A DNA stretch of 39,699 nt from Bradyrhizobium altum (GTDB lineage: Bacteria > Pseudomonadota > Alphaproteobacteria > Rhizobiales > Xanthobacteraceae). Both the position numbers and the translations under genes were made by a program. The notes under the pieces were generated by a model. It did no database searches. It saw only the letters and a program-made list of their open reading frames with translations, and was not told the origin of the DNA. Positions 14,733 through 22,110 of this stretch are shown here, piece by piece. Every line of letters starts with the position of its first letter. The stretch's first letter is position 1. The stretch covers positions 1 through 39,699 of the forward strand of contig NZ_JACMYP010000049.1 in NCBI RefSeq assembly GCF_020889705.1. Direction: 5' to 3'.

Positions 14733-16422
14733 GACGTACGACAACGCTGTCGCACGAACTGACATACGGGAGGTGATAGGGCTCCCTCTCCCGCTTGCGG
14801 GGGAGGGTTGGGGTGGGGGTCTCGCTACGAGTCCCGCTGAGGAGAGAGCCCCCACCCGGATCGCATCTCGCGATGCGATCCGGCCTCCCCCGCAAGCGGG
14901 AGAGGCGAAGGGAGAACCTCGCTTTTTGCAAGCGCAAAAACTCCCCAGCGTCGTGGTCGCAAAGGACCACAACGCGATCCTGCTGCACGCGATCGACGAG
15001 GCGGCGGTGCGCGCCGGGCTGTCGATCGGGCTGCCGCTCGCCAATGCGCGGGCGATCTGTCCGGAGCTTACGGTCTACGACGCCGACCCCGCCGCCGATC
15101 TGAAGACGCTGAACGACATCGCCGACTGGTGCGACCGCTTCACGCCGCTGGTCGCGCTCGACACGCTTGACGGCCTGTTCCTCGACATCACCGGCTGCGC
15201 GCATCTGTTCGGCGGCGAGCGCGCGCTGCTGCAGATCGTGACCAATGCGCTGAGCCGGCGCGGCTTTGCCGTCAGCGCGGCGATTGCCGGCACCTCGATC
15301 GCGGCGCGCACGCTGACGCGCACCGCCTCGGGGCAGATCATCGCCGACGGCGCGGAGGCGGAGGCGGTCGGCCCGCTGCCGGTGTCGGCGCTCGGCGCCG
15401 ATGCCACAATCACCACCGGCCTGCGCCGCGCCGGCCTGAAGACCATCGGCGATGTTGCCTCGCGCGCGCCGCATGAGATCTCGGCGCGGTTCGGCGCTGA
15501 TTTCACGACCCTGCTCGGCCACGCGCTCGGGCGGGGCGATGCCCCGATCAGCCCGCGCAAGCCGCTGCCCGATTACATCGTCGAGAAGCGTTTCCCCGAG
15601 CCGATCGCAACCGACACCGTGATCGCGCTGACGCTCTCGAGCCTCGCCAAGACGCTGGTTGCGGCGATGGACAAGCAGGGCAAGGGCGCGCGGCAGCTGG
15701 AAGCGAGCTTCTTCCGCACCGACGGCGCGGTGCGCGTGATCCTGGTCGAGACCGGGCGTCCGGTGACGCGGCCGGAGATGATCGACCGCCTGTTCCGCGA
15801 GCGGCTCGATGCGCTCAATGATCCGCTCGATCCCGGCTTCGGCTTCGATCTCATTCGCCTCGCCGCGGGGCGTACCGAGATCGTGGTGCAGCAGCAGCGC
15901 GATCTCGACACCACAGTGCACGACAATGACGAGATCTCGGCGCTGATCGATCGCATCGCCGCCCGCATCGGCGGCAAACGCGTCGTCGTGCATCTGCCGC
16001 TCGAGAGCCATATCCCCGAACGCGCTGCGCTCGCGCTGCCGGCGCAGCATCATCTGGCCGCGGCGAGCGCGGCTGCCTGGCCCGAGCGCGTCGCCGGCGA
16101 GCCGCCGCTGCGACCGCTCAGGCTGTTCGAGCGGCCCGAGCCGATCAAAGTGCCGTTCGCGAGTGTGCCGGACGGCCCGCCGCACCAGTTCACCTGGCGG
16201 CGCGCGTTGCATGCGGTGGTGCGGGTCGAAGGCCCCGAGCGCATCGCGATGGAATGGTGGAAGCAGGACGGCGCAGCGCTGACGCGCGATTACTTCCGCG
16301 TTGAGGATGCCGAGGGCCAGCGCTTCTGGATCTTTCGCGACGGCCTCTACGAGAGCGAGCTGCGCGACGAGGAGGGCAGGCCGGTCCCCGCCAACTGGTA
16401 TGTGCACGGGCTGTTCGCATGA
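14623..16422 (+). CDS. imuB: ImuB, inactive Y-family polymerase-like mutasome hub (599 aa), with in-frame repeat insertion
   Basis: Y-family (DinB/UmuC-like) protein that bridges DnaE2, ImuA and the beta clamp. It starts with 'RRILSLWLPRLPIDRIKRK', where active polymerases have the metal-binding Asp, and continues with 'DWCDRFTPLVALDTLDGLFL' and 'DITGCAHLFGGERALLQ', the ImuB form of the second catalytic segment. The C-terminus 'RFWIFRDGLYESELRDE...NWYVHGLFA' is typical. Residues roughly 53-106 are foreign to the family: they are encoded by a palindromic repeat that keeps the frame open, placed before 'LPSVVVAKDHNAILLHAID'. ATG 14623 is preceded by an in-frame GTG; either start leaves about 110 nt overlap with imuA. 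Co-transcribed with dnaE2. Confidence 0.9.
   Translation: MSANSVNRRRILSLWLPRLPIDRIKRKLAQDIASQAETYDNAVARTDIREVIGLPLPLAGEGWGGGLATSPAEERAPTRIASRDAIRPPPQAGEAKGEPRFLQAQKLPSVVVAKDHNAILLHAIDEAAVRAGLSIGLPLANARAICPELTVYDADPAADLKTLNDIADWCDRFTPLVALDTLDGLFLDITGCAHLFGGERALLQIVTNALSRRGFAVSAAIAGTSIAARTLTRTASGQIIADGAEAEAVGPLPVSALGADATITTGLRRAGLKTIGDVASRAPHEISARFGADFTTLLGHALGRGDAPISPRKPLPDYIVEKRFPEPIATDTVIALTLSSLAKTLVAAMDKQGKGARQLEASFFRTDGAVRVILVETGRPVTRPEMIDRLFRERLDALNDPLDPGFGFDLIRLAAGRTEIVVQQQRDLDTTVHDNDEISALIDRIAARIGGKRVVVHLPLESHIPERAALALPAQHHLAAASAAAWPERVAGEPPLRPLRLFERPEPIKVPFASVPDGPPHQFTWRRALHAVVRVEGPERIAMEWWKQDGAALTRDYFRVEDAEGQRFWIFRDGLYESELRDEEGRPVPANWYVHGLFA
14781..14905 (+). repeat. Palindromic repeat (family C) inserted in frame inside imuB
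   Basis: Perfect 22-bp inverted repeats lie at 14785-14806 and 14884-14905 (core CCGCTTGCGG/CCGCAAGCGG). Inside are GGGTGGGGG (14811-14819) mirrored by CCCCCACCC (14849-14857), and CCGGATCGCATC (14856-14867) mirrored by GATGCGATCCGG (14872-14883). Such CTCTCCCGCTTGCGGG elements are, as I recall, common between genes in Bradyrhizobium. Here the frame used by imuB has no stop through the whole unit. The exact boundaries are unknown; foreign sequence may reach from about 14730 to 14940. Confidence 0.88.
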
Positions 16423-16430
16423 ATATGCAG

Positions 16431-16492
16431 AGCGTTTTCGAGCGAAGTGGGAGCCGGTTCGCGTGAAGAAAACGCGTCAAAACAAGAATCTG
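16431..16492 (+). repeat. Short interspersed repeat filling the imuB-dnaE2 spacer (family D)
   Basis: The 70-nt spacer is almost entirely a sequence beginning AGCGTTTTCGAGCGAAGTGG and running to AACAAGAATCTG just before the dnaE2 ATG. I recall near-identical words (GAGCGAAGTGGATACCGGTT, GAAGAAAACGCGTC) as a frequent dispersed repeat in rhizobial genomes. As placed, it supplies the dnaE2 translation-initiation region. No good Shine-Dalgarno is visible before 16493; GGGAG at 16449-16453 would suit the in-frame GTG at 16463. Confidence 0.6.
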
Positions 16493-19400
16493 ATGCCCGA
16501 CTATGCCGAGATCGGCATCACCAGCAATTTCTCCTTCCTGCGCGGCGGCTCCGATCCGCGCGCCTATGTGCATCAGGCGAGCGAACTCGGGATTCCCGTG
16601 ATCGGGCTCGCCGATCACAACACGCTGGCCGGCGTGGTGCGCGCCTGGAAAGAGCTCGACAGCGACAAGGTCGCCCATCCGCCCAAGCTTCTGATCGGCG
16701 CCCGCATCGTCTTCATCGACGGCACGCCCGATATCCTGGTCTATCCGTGCGACCGCGCCGCCTACGGCCGGCTGTGCCAATTGCTCACCCGCGGCAAGCG
16801 CGGCGGCGGCATCGAGCGCATCGAGAAGGGCGACTGCCGTCTCGCTCTGTCCGATCTCATCGACTTCGCGGAAGGCCAGCTCTTGGTGCTGGCGCTGCCG
16901 CACCGTTTCGAAGAGGAGAGAGCGCTTGATCTGCTCGCGCAGCTCAAGGCCAGCGCGGCCGATGGCGTCTGGCTTGCCGCAAGCCTGCTCTATCGCGGCG
17001 ACGACAGGCGCCGTCTCGCGCGGCTCCATGGCCTCGCCGTCGATGCCGGCGTGCCGCTGCTTGCCACCAACGAGGTGCTCTATCACCATCCAGGGCGCCG
17101 TCCGCTGCAGGACGTGCTGACCTGCATCCGCGAAAAGACCACGATCGAGGCGGTCGGCCGCAGGCTCGAGGCCAATGCCGAGCGGCATCTCAAGCCGGCG
17201 CATGAAATGATCAGGCTGTTCCGCGATCTGCCGGACGCGATCGCGGAGACCATGCGCTTCGCAAAACGCATCTCCTTCTCGCTCGACCAGCTCAAATACC
17301 AGTATCCCGACGAGCCGGTGCCGCCGGGCAAGACCGCGCAGCAGCATCTGGAGGATTTGACCTGGGCCGGCGTCGACAAATATTTCGGCGGCGAGATCGA
17401 CGAAAAACTTCGCGCCACCCTAAACAAGGAGCTCGCGCTGATCGCCGAGCTGAAATACGCGCATTACTTCCTCACCGTGCACGACATCGTGCACTATGCA
17501 CGCAGCCAGAACATCCTGTGCCAGGGGCGGGGCTCGGCGGCCAATTCTGCGGTCTGTTACGTGCTCGGCGTCACCTCGGTCGATCCAACCAAGGTCGATC
17601 TGCTGTTCGAGCGCTTCATTTCCAAGGAGCGGCTGGAGCCGCCCGACATCGACGTCGATTTCGAGCATTCGCGGCGCGAGGAGGTGATGCAATATGTCTA
17701 TCGCCGCTACGGCCGCCACCGCGCGGCGATCATCGCCACCATCATCCATTATCGCCCGCGCAGCGCGATCCGCGACGTCGGCAAGGCGCTCGGGCTGACC
17801 GAGGACGTCACCGCGGCGCTCGCCGACACCGTGTGGGGCAGCTGGGGCAAGGGCCTCAACGACATGCAGGTGCGGCAGGCCGGGCTGGACCCTGCGAATG
17901 CGATGATCAACCTCGCGGTCGAGCTCGCCACCGAGCTGATCGAGTTTCCGCGCCATCTCTCGCAACATGTCGGCGGCTATGTGCTGACCCAGGACCGGCT
18001 CGACACCTATGTGCCGATCGGCAACGCCGCGATGGACGACCGCACCTTCATCGAATGGGACAAGGACGATGTCGACGCGCTTCATATGATGAAGGTCGAC
18101 GTGCTGGCGCTGGGCATGCTGACCTGCATCCGCAAATGCTTCGACCTGATCGATGACCACAAGGGCAAGCGCTGGGAGCTCGCCTCGGTCCCGCAGGACG
18201 AAGAAGAAGTCTACGACATGCTGTGCCGTGGCGAGTCGCTCGGCGTGTTCCAGGTCGAGAGCCGCGCCCAGATGAACATGCTGCCGCGACTGAGGCCGCG
18301 CACCTTCTACGACCTCGTCATCGAGGTCGCGATCGTCCGTCCGGGTCCGATCCAGGGTGACATGGTGCATCCCTATCTCAGGCGGCGAAACAATCAGGAG
18401 CAAGTGACCTATCCAGCGCCGGCGCCCGAACATGGCCCTGCCGACGAGTTGTATCGCGTGCTGCACAAGACGCTGGGCGTGCCGCTGTTCCAGGAGCAAG
18501 CGATGCGGATCGCGATCGAGGCAGCAAAATTCACCTCGGAGGAGGCCAACGGCCTGCGCCGCTCGATGGCGACCTTCCGCAATCTCGGCACCATCGGCAG
18601 CTATGAGGAGAAGCTGGTCGGCAACATGGTCGCGCGCGGCTACGATCCGGATTTCGCCCGTAGCTGCTTCGACCAGATCAAGGGTTTTGGCAGTTACGGC
18701 TTCCCGGAAAGCCATGCCGCGAGCTTCGCCCAGCTCGTCTACATCTCCTCATGGTTGAAGCACCATCATCCCGATGCGTTCTGCTGCGGCCTGCTCAACT
18801 CGCAGCCGATGGGCTTCTATGCCCCGGCGCAGATCGTCGGCGACGCCCGCAAGAACGGCGTTACGGTGCGCGAGGTCGATGTCTCCTTCAGCTTTGCGCA
18901 GAACACGCTGGAGGAGCGTGACGGGAAGCATTGCGCGGTGCGGCTCGGCTTCCGCCAGATCGACGGCTTTCACTGGCTGGACGAGGACGAGGAGAGGCTG
19001 AAGCAGTTACAATCGTCATTCCGGGATGCGCCGTCAGGCGCAGGCCCGGAATCCATTTCTCAGCATAGACGCGGCCCGATGGATTCCGGGCTCTCGCTTC
19101 GCGAGCCCCGGAATGACGGGGAGAAAGACTGGGCCGACCGCATCGTCGCCGCGCGCAACCGCCGGCCGTTCACGTCGCTCGAAGACTTCGCCCGTGACAC
19201 CGCTCTCCCCAAGCGCGCGCTGATCCTGCTCGCCGACGCCGATGCGTTCCGCTCGCTCGGGCTCGATCGCCGCGAGGCGCTGTGGGCGGTGCGGCGGCTG
19301 CCCGACGACGTGCCGCTGCCGCTGTTCGAGGCCGCCACCGCGCGCGAGCAGCCGGATGAGGGCGCAAAACCGCTGCCGGAGATGCCACGTCCCGAGCAGG

Positions 19401-19939
19401 TGGTCGCCGACTATCAGACCATCCGCCTGTCGCTGAAGGGCCATCCGATGGAATTCTTGCGCGAGATGTTCACCAGAGAGCGTGTCGTCGCCTGCCACAC
19501 GATCAACCGCAGCAACGACCGCCGCCGCGTCAGTTGTGCCGGCGTCGTGCTGGTGCGGCAGCGGCCGGGCAGCGCCAAGGGCGTCGTGTTCATGACGCTG
19601 GAGGACGAGACCGGCATCGCCAATATCGTGGTGTGGCCGAAGGTGATGGAGCAGTATCGGAAAGAAGTGATGGGTGCGCGCCTGATCCTGGTCGAGGGCC
19701 ACATCCAGAGCAGCCCCGAGGGCGTGACGCATCTGGTGGCGCAGCGCATGACCGACCGCTCCCACGATCTGATCGGCCTCGCCAACGAATCCCTCAGCAG
19801 CAAGCATCCGGTGCCGGCGGGCCCGGCGCTGATCGAGCCGCTCAACGACATCAGCCGTGATCACGGCGACAACCCGCCACAAAGGATCCGCCACCCCCGC
19901 AACGTCCGCATCCTGCCGCCGTCACGGGATTTCCATTGA
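16493..19939 (+). CDS. dnaE2: DnaE2, error-prone DNA polymerase III alpha-type subunit (1148 aa), with in-frame repeat insertion
   Basis: Second DNA polymerase of the C family, used in SOS mutagenesis with ImuA and ImuB. The PHP domain opens with 'AEIGITSNFSFLRGGSDPRA' and 'GLADHNTLAGV'. The palm carries catalytic D387 and D389 in 'PDIDVDFEHSRREEV' and D536 in 'MMKVDVLALGML'. The thumb/fingers contain 'GVFQVESRAQMNMLPRL' and 'GFGSYGFPESHAASFAQLVY'. An OB fold near 1010-1090 precedes the typical end 'VRILPPSRDFH'. Residues 841-876 are encoded by a 105-bp palindromic repeat inserted without frame loss, between 'EERLKQLQ' and 'DWADRIVAAR' of the helix-hairpin-helix region. The start is taken at 'MPDYAEIG'; a GTG at 16463 would add 10 residues derived from the spacer repeat. 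Confidence 0.93.
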   Translation: MPDYAEIGITSNFSFLRGGSDPRAYVHQASELGIPVIGLADHNTLAGVVRAWKELDSDKVAHPPKLLIGARIVFIDGTPDILVYPCDRAAYGRLCQLLTRGKRGGGIERIEKGDCRLALSDLIDFAEGQLLVLALPHRFEEERALDLLAQLKASAADGVWLAASLLYRGDDRRRLARLHGLAVDAGVPLLATNEVLYHHPGRRPLQDVLTCIREKTTIEAVGRRLEANAERHLKPAHEMIRLFRDLPDAIAETMRFAKRISFSLDQLKYQYPDEPVPPGKTAQQHLEDLTWAGVDKYFGGEIDEKLRATLNKELALIAELKYAHYFLTVHDIVHYARSQNILCQGRGSAANSAVCYVLGVTSVDPTKVDLLFERFISKERLEPPDIDVDFEHSRREEVMQYVYRRYGRHRAAIIATIIHYRPRSAIRDVGKALGLTEDVTAALADTVWGSWGKGLNDMQVRQAGLDPANAMINLAVELATELIEFPRHLSQHVGGYVLTQDRLDTYVPIGNAAMDDRTFIEWDKDDVDALHMMKVDVLALGMLTCIRKCFDLIDDHKGKRWELASVPQDEEEVYDMLCRGESLGVFQVESRAQMNMLPRLRPRTFYDLVIEVAIVRPGPIQGDMVHPYLRRRNNQEQVTYPAPAPEHGPADELYRVLHKTLGVPLFQEQAMRIAIEAAKFTSEEANGLRRSMATFRNLGTIGSYEEKLVGNMVARGYDPDFARSCFDQIKGFGSYGFPESHAASFAQLVYISSWLKHHHPDAFCCGLLNSQPMGFYAPAQIVGDARKNGVTVREVDVSFSFAQNTLEERDGKHCAVRLGFRQIDGFHWLDEDEERLKQLQSSFRDAPSGAGPESISQHRRGPMDSGLSLREPRNDGEKDWADRIVAARNRRPFTSLEDFARDTALPKRALILLADADAFRSLGLDRREALWAVRRLPDDVPLPLFEAATAREQPDEGAKPLPEMPRPEQVVADYQTIRLSLKGHPMEFLREMFTRERVVACHTINRSNDRRRVSCAGVVLVRQRPGSAKGVVFMTLEDETGIANIVVWPKVMEQYRKEVMGARLILVEGHIQSSPEGVTHLVAQRMTDRSHDLIGLANESLSSKHPVPAGPALIEPLNDISRDHGDNPPQRIRHPRNVRILPPSRDFH
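19014..19118 (+). repeat. Palindromic repeat (family B, 105 bp) inserted in frame inside dnaE2
   Basis: CGTCATTCCGG (19014-19024) and CCGGAATGACG (19108-19118) are perfect terminal inverted repeats. Inner blocks also pair: GGCCCGGAATCCAT with ATGGATTCCGGG, and GCTCTCGC with GCGAGC. The unit is exactly 105 bp, 35 codons, with no stop in the dnaE2 frame. This is a family I recall as intergenic in Bradyrhizobium and other Rhizobiales. It encodes 'SFRDAPSGAGPESISQHRR' and following residues. Confidence 0.92.
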
Positions 19940-19968
19940 GAGTTGTCGCCAGCATGTCGCCCTCTCAC

Positions 19969-20072
19969 CGTCACCCTGAGGAGCGCGCATTGCGCGCGTC
20001 TCGAAGGGTCGACGGCCACCAGCCGGGCCGTGCATCCTTCGAGGCTCGCTCCGCTCGCACCTCAGGATGACG
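19969..20072. repeat. Interspersed palindromic repeat (family E) after dnaE2
   Basis: CGTCACCCTGAGG (19969-19981) and CCTCAGGATGACG (20060-20072) are inverted repeats matching at 12 of 13 positions. Inner CTCGAAGG and CCTTCGAG also pair. The element fills the gap between the convergent dnaE2 and SDR genes and could act as a transcription end for either strand, although no U-tract is present. Confidence 0.82.
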
Positions 20073-20097
20073 GGCCGGCCGTGAAAGTCGTCTCCCC

Positions 20098-20868
20098 TCA
20101 AAAATTCACCCGGTTCGAGATCGCGCCGTCGACGACGAGGTTCGAGCCGGTCGTGAACGAGGAGGCCGGGCTCGCCAAAAACACCGCGGCGTTGGCGATC
20201 TCCTGCGGCGTCGCCATGCGGCCGGTCGGGTTGCGGGCCAGCGCGTCCTGATAAATCTTCGGCGTGTTCTGCTCGACCATGTTCCAGATGCCGCCCTTGA
20301 AATACACGGTGCCCGGCGACACCACGTTGACGCGGATTTTCTTCGCCGCGTATTGCCGCGCCAGTCCCTTCGCCATGTGCACCAGCGCCGCCTTGATCGG
20401 GCCATAGGAGCCGGCGCGATCCGCTTGCGCGGCCGAGATCGACGAGATGATGATGAAGGCCGCGTCGCCGGTCTTCTCGCCGCTCGCTTCGAGGAACGGA
20501 CGCGCCGCCTCGAACGCGTTCACCGCGCCGAGCACGTCGAGCCGGAAATTCTGCTCCCACGACGCCGGATCGCCGCCTTGCGCCATCGCGCCCGCATTGG
20601 AGAACATCATGTCGATGCTGCCCAGTTCGGTTGCGACACCGGCAATCCACGATGTCAGCGCCGCGGCGTCGGTGATGTCGACGGCCGCGCCGGTGACGCG
20701 CCCGCCGGCAATCTTCAGCTCGGCAACGCTGGATGCAACCTGCTCGGCGTTGCGCGCACAGACCGCGACGCCGACGCCTTCGCCGGCCAGCGTCGCCGCA
20801 ATGGCCCGCCCGATGCCGCGCGTGCCGCCGAGCACGATGGCGTTTCGTCCCTTCAAACCCAGATCCAT
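20098..20868 (-). CDS. SDR family NAD(P)-dependent oxidoreductase (256 aa)
   Basis: Classical short-chain dehydrogenase/reductase. The cofactor loop is 'VLGGTRGIGRAIA' near residues 12-24 (TGxxxGxG type, with Arg after the Thr). 'CARNAEQV' near 37-44 suggests NADP(H) preference. 'FSNAGAMA' is the NAG motif. The catalytic set is Ser in 'IIISSISAAQ', Tyr in 'SYGPIKAAL' and the Lys four residues later. 'NVVSPGTVYFKGG' and 'ATPQEIANAAVFLASPASSF' follow. Length and motifs are normal, so the enzyme should be active. The substrate is unknown. It stands alone, convergent with dnaE2, bounded by a palindromic repeat on one side and gene remnants on the other. Confidence 0.9.
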   Translation of the reverse strand: MDLGLKGRNAIVLGGTRGIGRAIAATLAGEGVGVAVCARNAEQVASSVAELKIAGGRVTGAAVDITDAAALTSWIAGVATELGSIDMMFSNAGAMAQGGDPASWEQNFRLDVLGAVNAFEAARPFLEASGEKTGDAAFIIISSISAAQADRAGSYGPIKAALVHMAKGLARQYAAKKIRVNVVSPGTVYFKGGIWNMVEQNTPKIYQDALARNPTGRMATPQEIANAAVFLASPASSFTTGSNLVVDGAISNRVNF

Positions 20869-20916
20869 TCGGATGTCCTTTCTGATGCGCGGACTGTAGC
20901 GTCCATCGCGGCATTG

Positions 20917-20955
20917 CGCGACCTCGACATCTCGCCGCCCTCACGCGATTTTCAG
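20917..20955 (+). pseudogene. Decayed copy of a dnaE2 3' end
   Basis: In the + frame this stretch reads 'RDLDISPPSRDFQ', which aligns with the last 13 residues of the intact DnaE2, 'RNVRILPPSRDFH' (19898-19936): 8 of 13 residues and 29 of 39 bases match. The stop codon is lost, and the frame runs on into the remnant that follows. It may derive from a second dnaE2 gene or from duplication of this one. The match is short, so confidence is moderate. Confidence 0.45.
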
Positions 20956-21057
20956 CCGAGCGCATACGGCAAGGTCGTCGGCGCCATCGGTGTCAGCGGC
21001 GGTTCGGGCTCACAGGACAATGTGATCTCGCTCGCCGGCCAGGCCGCGCTGAAGTAG
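20956..21057 (+). pseudogene. 3' remnant of a GlcG/HbpS (DUF336) family gene
   Basis: The frame ending at the TAG at 21055-21057 encodes 'AYGKVVGAIGVSGGSGSQD' followed by 'NVISLAGQAALK'. This is the characteristic C-terminus of GlcG/HbpS-type haem-binding proteins (pattern GxxxGAIGVSGG...xD...A..G..A). The rest of the gene (about 100 residues) is missing upstream, where the unrelated dnaE2-like tail is joined directly, so this is a truncated pseudogene. Confidence 0.6.
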
Positions 21058-21154
21058 GGGCATGACACGATGCTTCTGCCGGGCTTCGGTCCGGCGGGAG
21101 CTCTCGCGGAATTTTGTTCGGCTTTTCAGAATTTAACTTGACGCCGCACCCAAC

Positions 21155-21545
21155 TCAGATGTTCAATGCGCCCGTCTCACCCGACACGAGGGGCGCTTCG
21201 CGGTCGTCACGGACGTGGGTCGAGATGCGGTGGACGCCGAGTGCGCAACTGACGCGTGCGCATGAAGCGGACGGTGAAGTCGTGTGGTCCTGACGCCCTA
21301 GCGGCAGGTGTCTTTTCGCATTGCGCGATGCGCGTTGTGAAGGCGGTGACAAGCAAGCCCAGTCTCGCCGGGGAGAGCACGAAATAAGCCGTAAGCCATC
21401 GCGCAGGGAAAGCCGGATTGCTCCGGTTACACCTGTGGTCCTACCTCCCGTGCTTTTTGTTGCACGGGGCCCATGGGTGCGATCGGCACCCGGCTTTCCC
21501 TGCGCCCTCTGTTCGAGAGAGGGCGACACACGGAGTAAACCTCGG
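21155..21545. repeat. About 390-nt multi-hairpin element, possible structured RNA or non-autonomous mobile element
   Basis: No credible protein is encoded. The + strand has nested, closely packed inverted repeats: GCGCAGGGAAAGCCGG (21401-21416) with its perfect complement at 21490-21505; within that, CCCGTGC (21447-21453) with GCACGGG (21462-21468), and GGGTGC (21475-21480) with GCACCC (21486-21491); then GCCCTCT (21504-21510) with AGAGGGC (21518-21524). The left half (21155-21400) is unstructured by eye but has the same composition. I recall very similar sequences scattered in Bradyrhizobium-group genomes, often misannotated as small hypothetical proteins. The ends are approximate and the function is unknown. 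Confidence 0.65.
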
Positions 21546-21669
21546 GCGCATCACGCCGCGAGAGTGCTCATCCGCGACCTACGTGCGAATGCTTACACGA
21601 AGCTTACAACCGGCTGCCATCAGATCGGTCGTGCGTTTGCAAGCGGATGAATTCTTCGGCAGCTGCATC

Positions 21670-21957
21670 CTATTCCACCGCGGCCCCCACCGGCGGCCCG
21701 CCCGGCGGGCGGTGCAGGAAGGTGATCGACGCATAGGCGCCGACCCACGAGCCGGCCGCTGCGAAGGCGACGTAGAGCCAGTTCTCGGTGTAGCTGATCA
21801 CCGCATAGGAGGAGAGCACGTACCAGACGCTGCTCCAGGTCGCGGCCGGCACGCGCTTGCGCGCGACGACTGCCGAGGTGAACATGACGTAGACCGCGTC
21901 GGTCGCCGCGGTCGCGAGGAAGACGCCGCCGGCGGTGAGGGGATCGATGGCAGCCAT
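21670..21957 (-). CDS. Small membrane protein of unknown function (95 aa)
   Basis: I do not recognise the family with certainty. Three hydrophobic segments are visible: about residues 6-32 ('GGVFLATAATDAVYVMFTSA'), 42-57 ('SVWYVLSSYAVISY') and 60-80 ('WLYVAFAAAGSWVGAYASI'), followed by a short cytosolic-looking tail 'HRPPGGPPVG'. AGGAG precedes the ATG by 6 nt. The small polar residues within the segments recall DUF2179/DUF5698-like or small transporter-like proteins, but this is weak. It is a single gene, divergent from the CoA-transferase. Confidence 0.65.
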   Translation of the reverse strand: MAAIDPLTAGGVFLATAATDAVYVMFTSAVVARKRVPAATWSSVWYVLSSYAVISYTENWLYVAFAAAGSWVGAYASITFLHRPPGGPPVGAAVE

Positions 21958-21989
21958 TGCAACTCCTGTTCGGGTCGGGCAGAGCTAAG

Positions 21990-22034
21990 GCATGGTCCGG
22001 AAAAGTGTGAAACGGTTTTCCGAGAAGATGATGC
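21990..22034. repeat. Short interspersed palindromic repeat (family F) between divergent genes
   Basis: GCATGGTCCGGAAAAGTG opens the unit, and TTTTCCGAGAAGATGATGC closes it; the ends GCATG.TCCGGAAAA and TTTTCCGA...ATGATGC form an imperfect inverted repeat. A related unit lies at 24934-25005. It occupies the centre of the 153-nt gap upstream of the CoA-transferase gene, where promoters for both directions would be expected. Confidence 0.65.
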
Positions 22035-22110
22035 CAAATACGGGTTGAGATCGGGCATTGCCATTTTGTCATCATGCTCGGGCATAGAATAATCGCAAAC
22101 AGGAATGCGC

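Noticed and set aside
14635..16407. 590-residue open frame antisense to imuB
   Set aside because: Same cause: the sense strand encodes an unmistakable ImuB. Similar antisense frames over dnaE2 (17420-18715), the RND pump (25778-27175) and other genes were rejected for the same reason.
21155..21650. Small ORFs in both directions across the structured element
   Set aside because: They follow the inverted repeats rather than codon bias; such frames are common misannotations of this kind of repeat.
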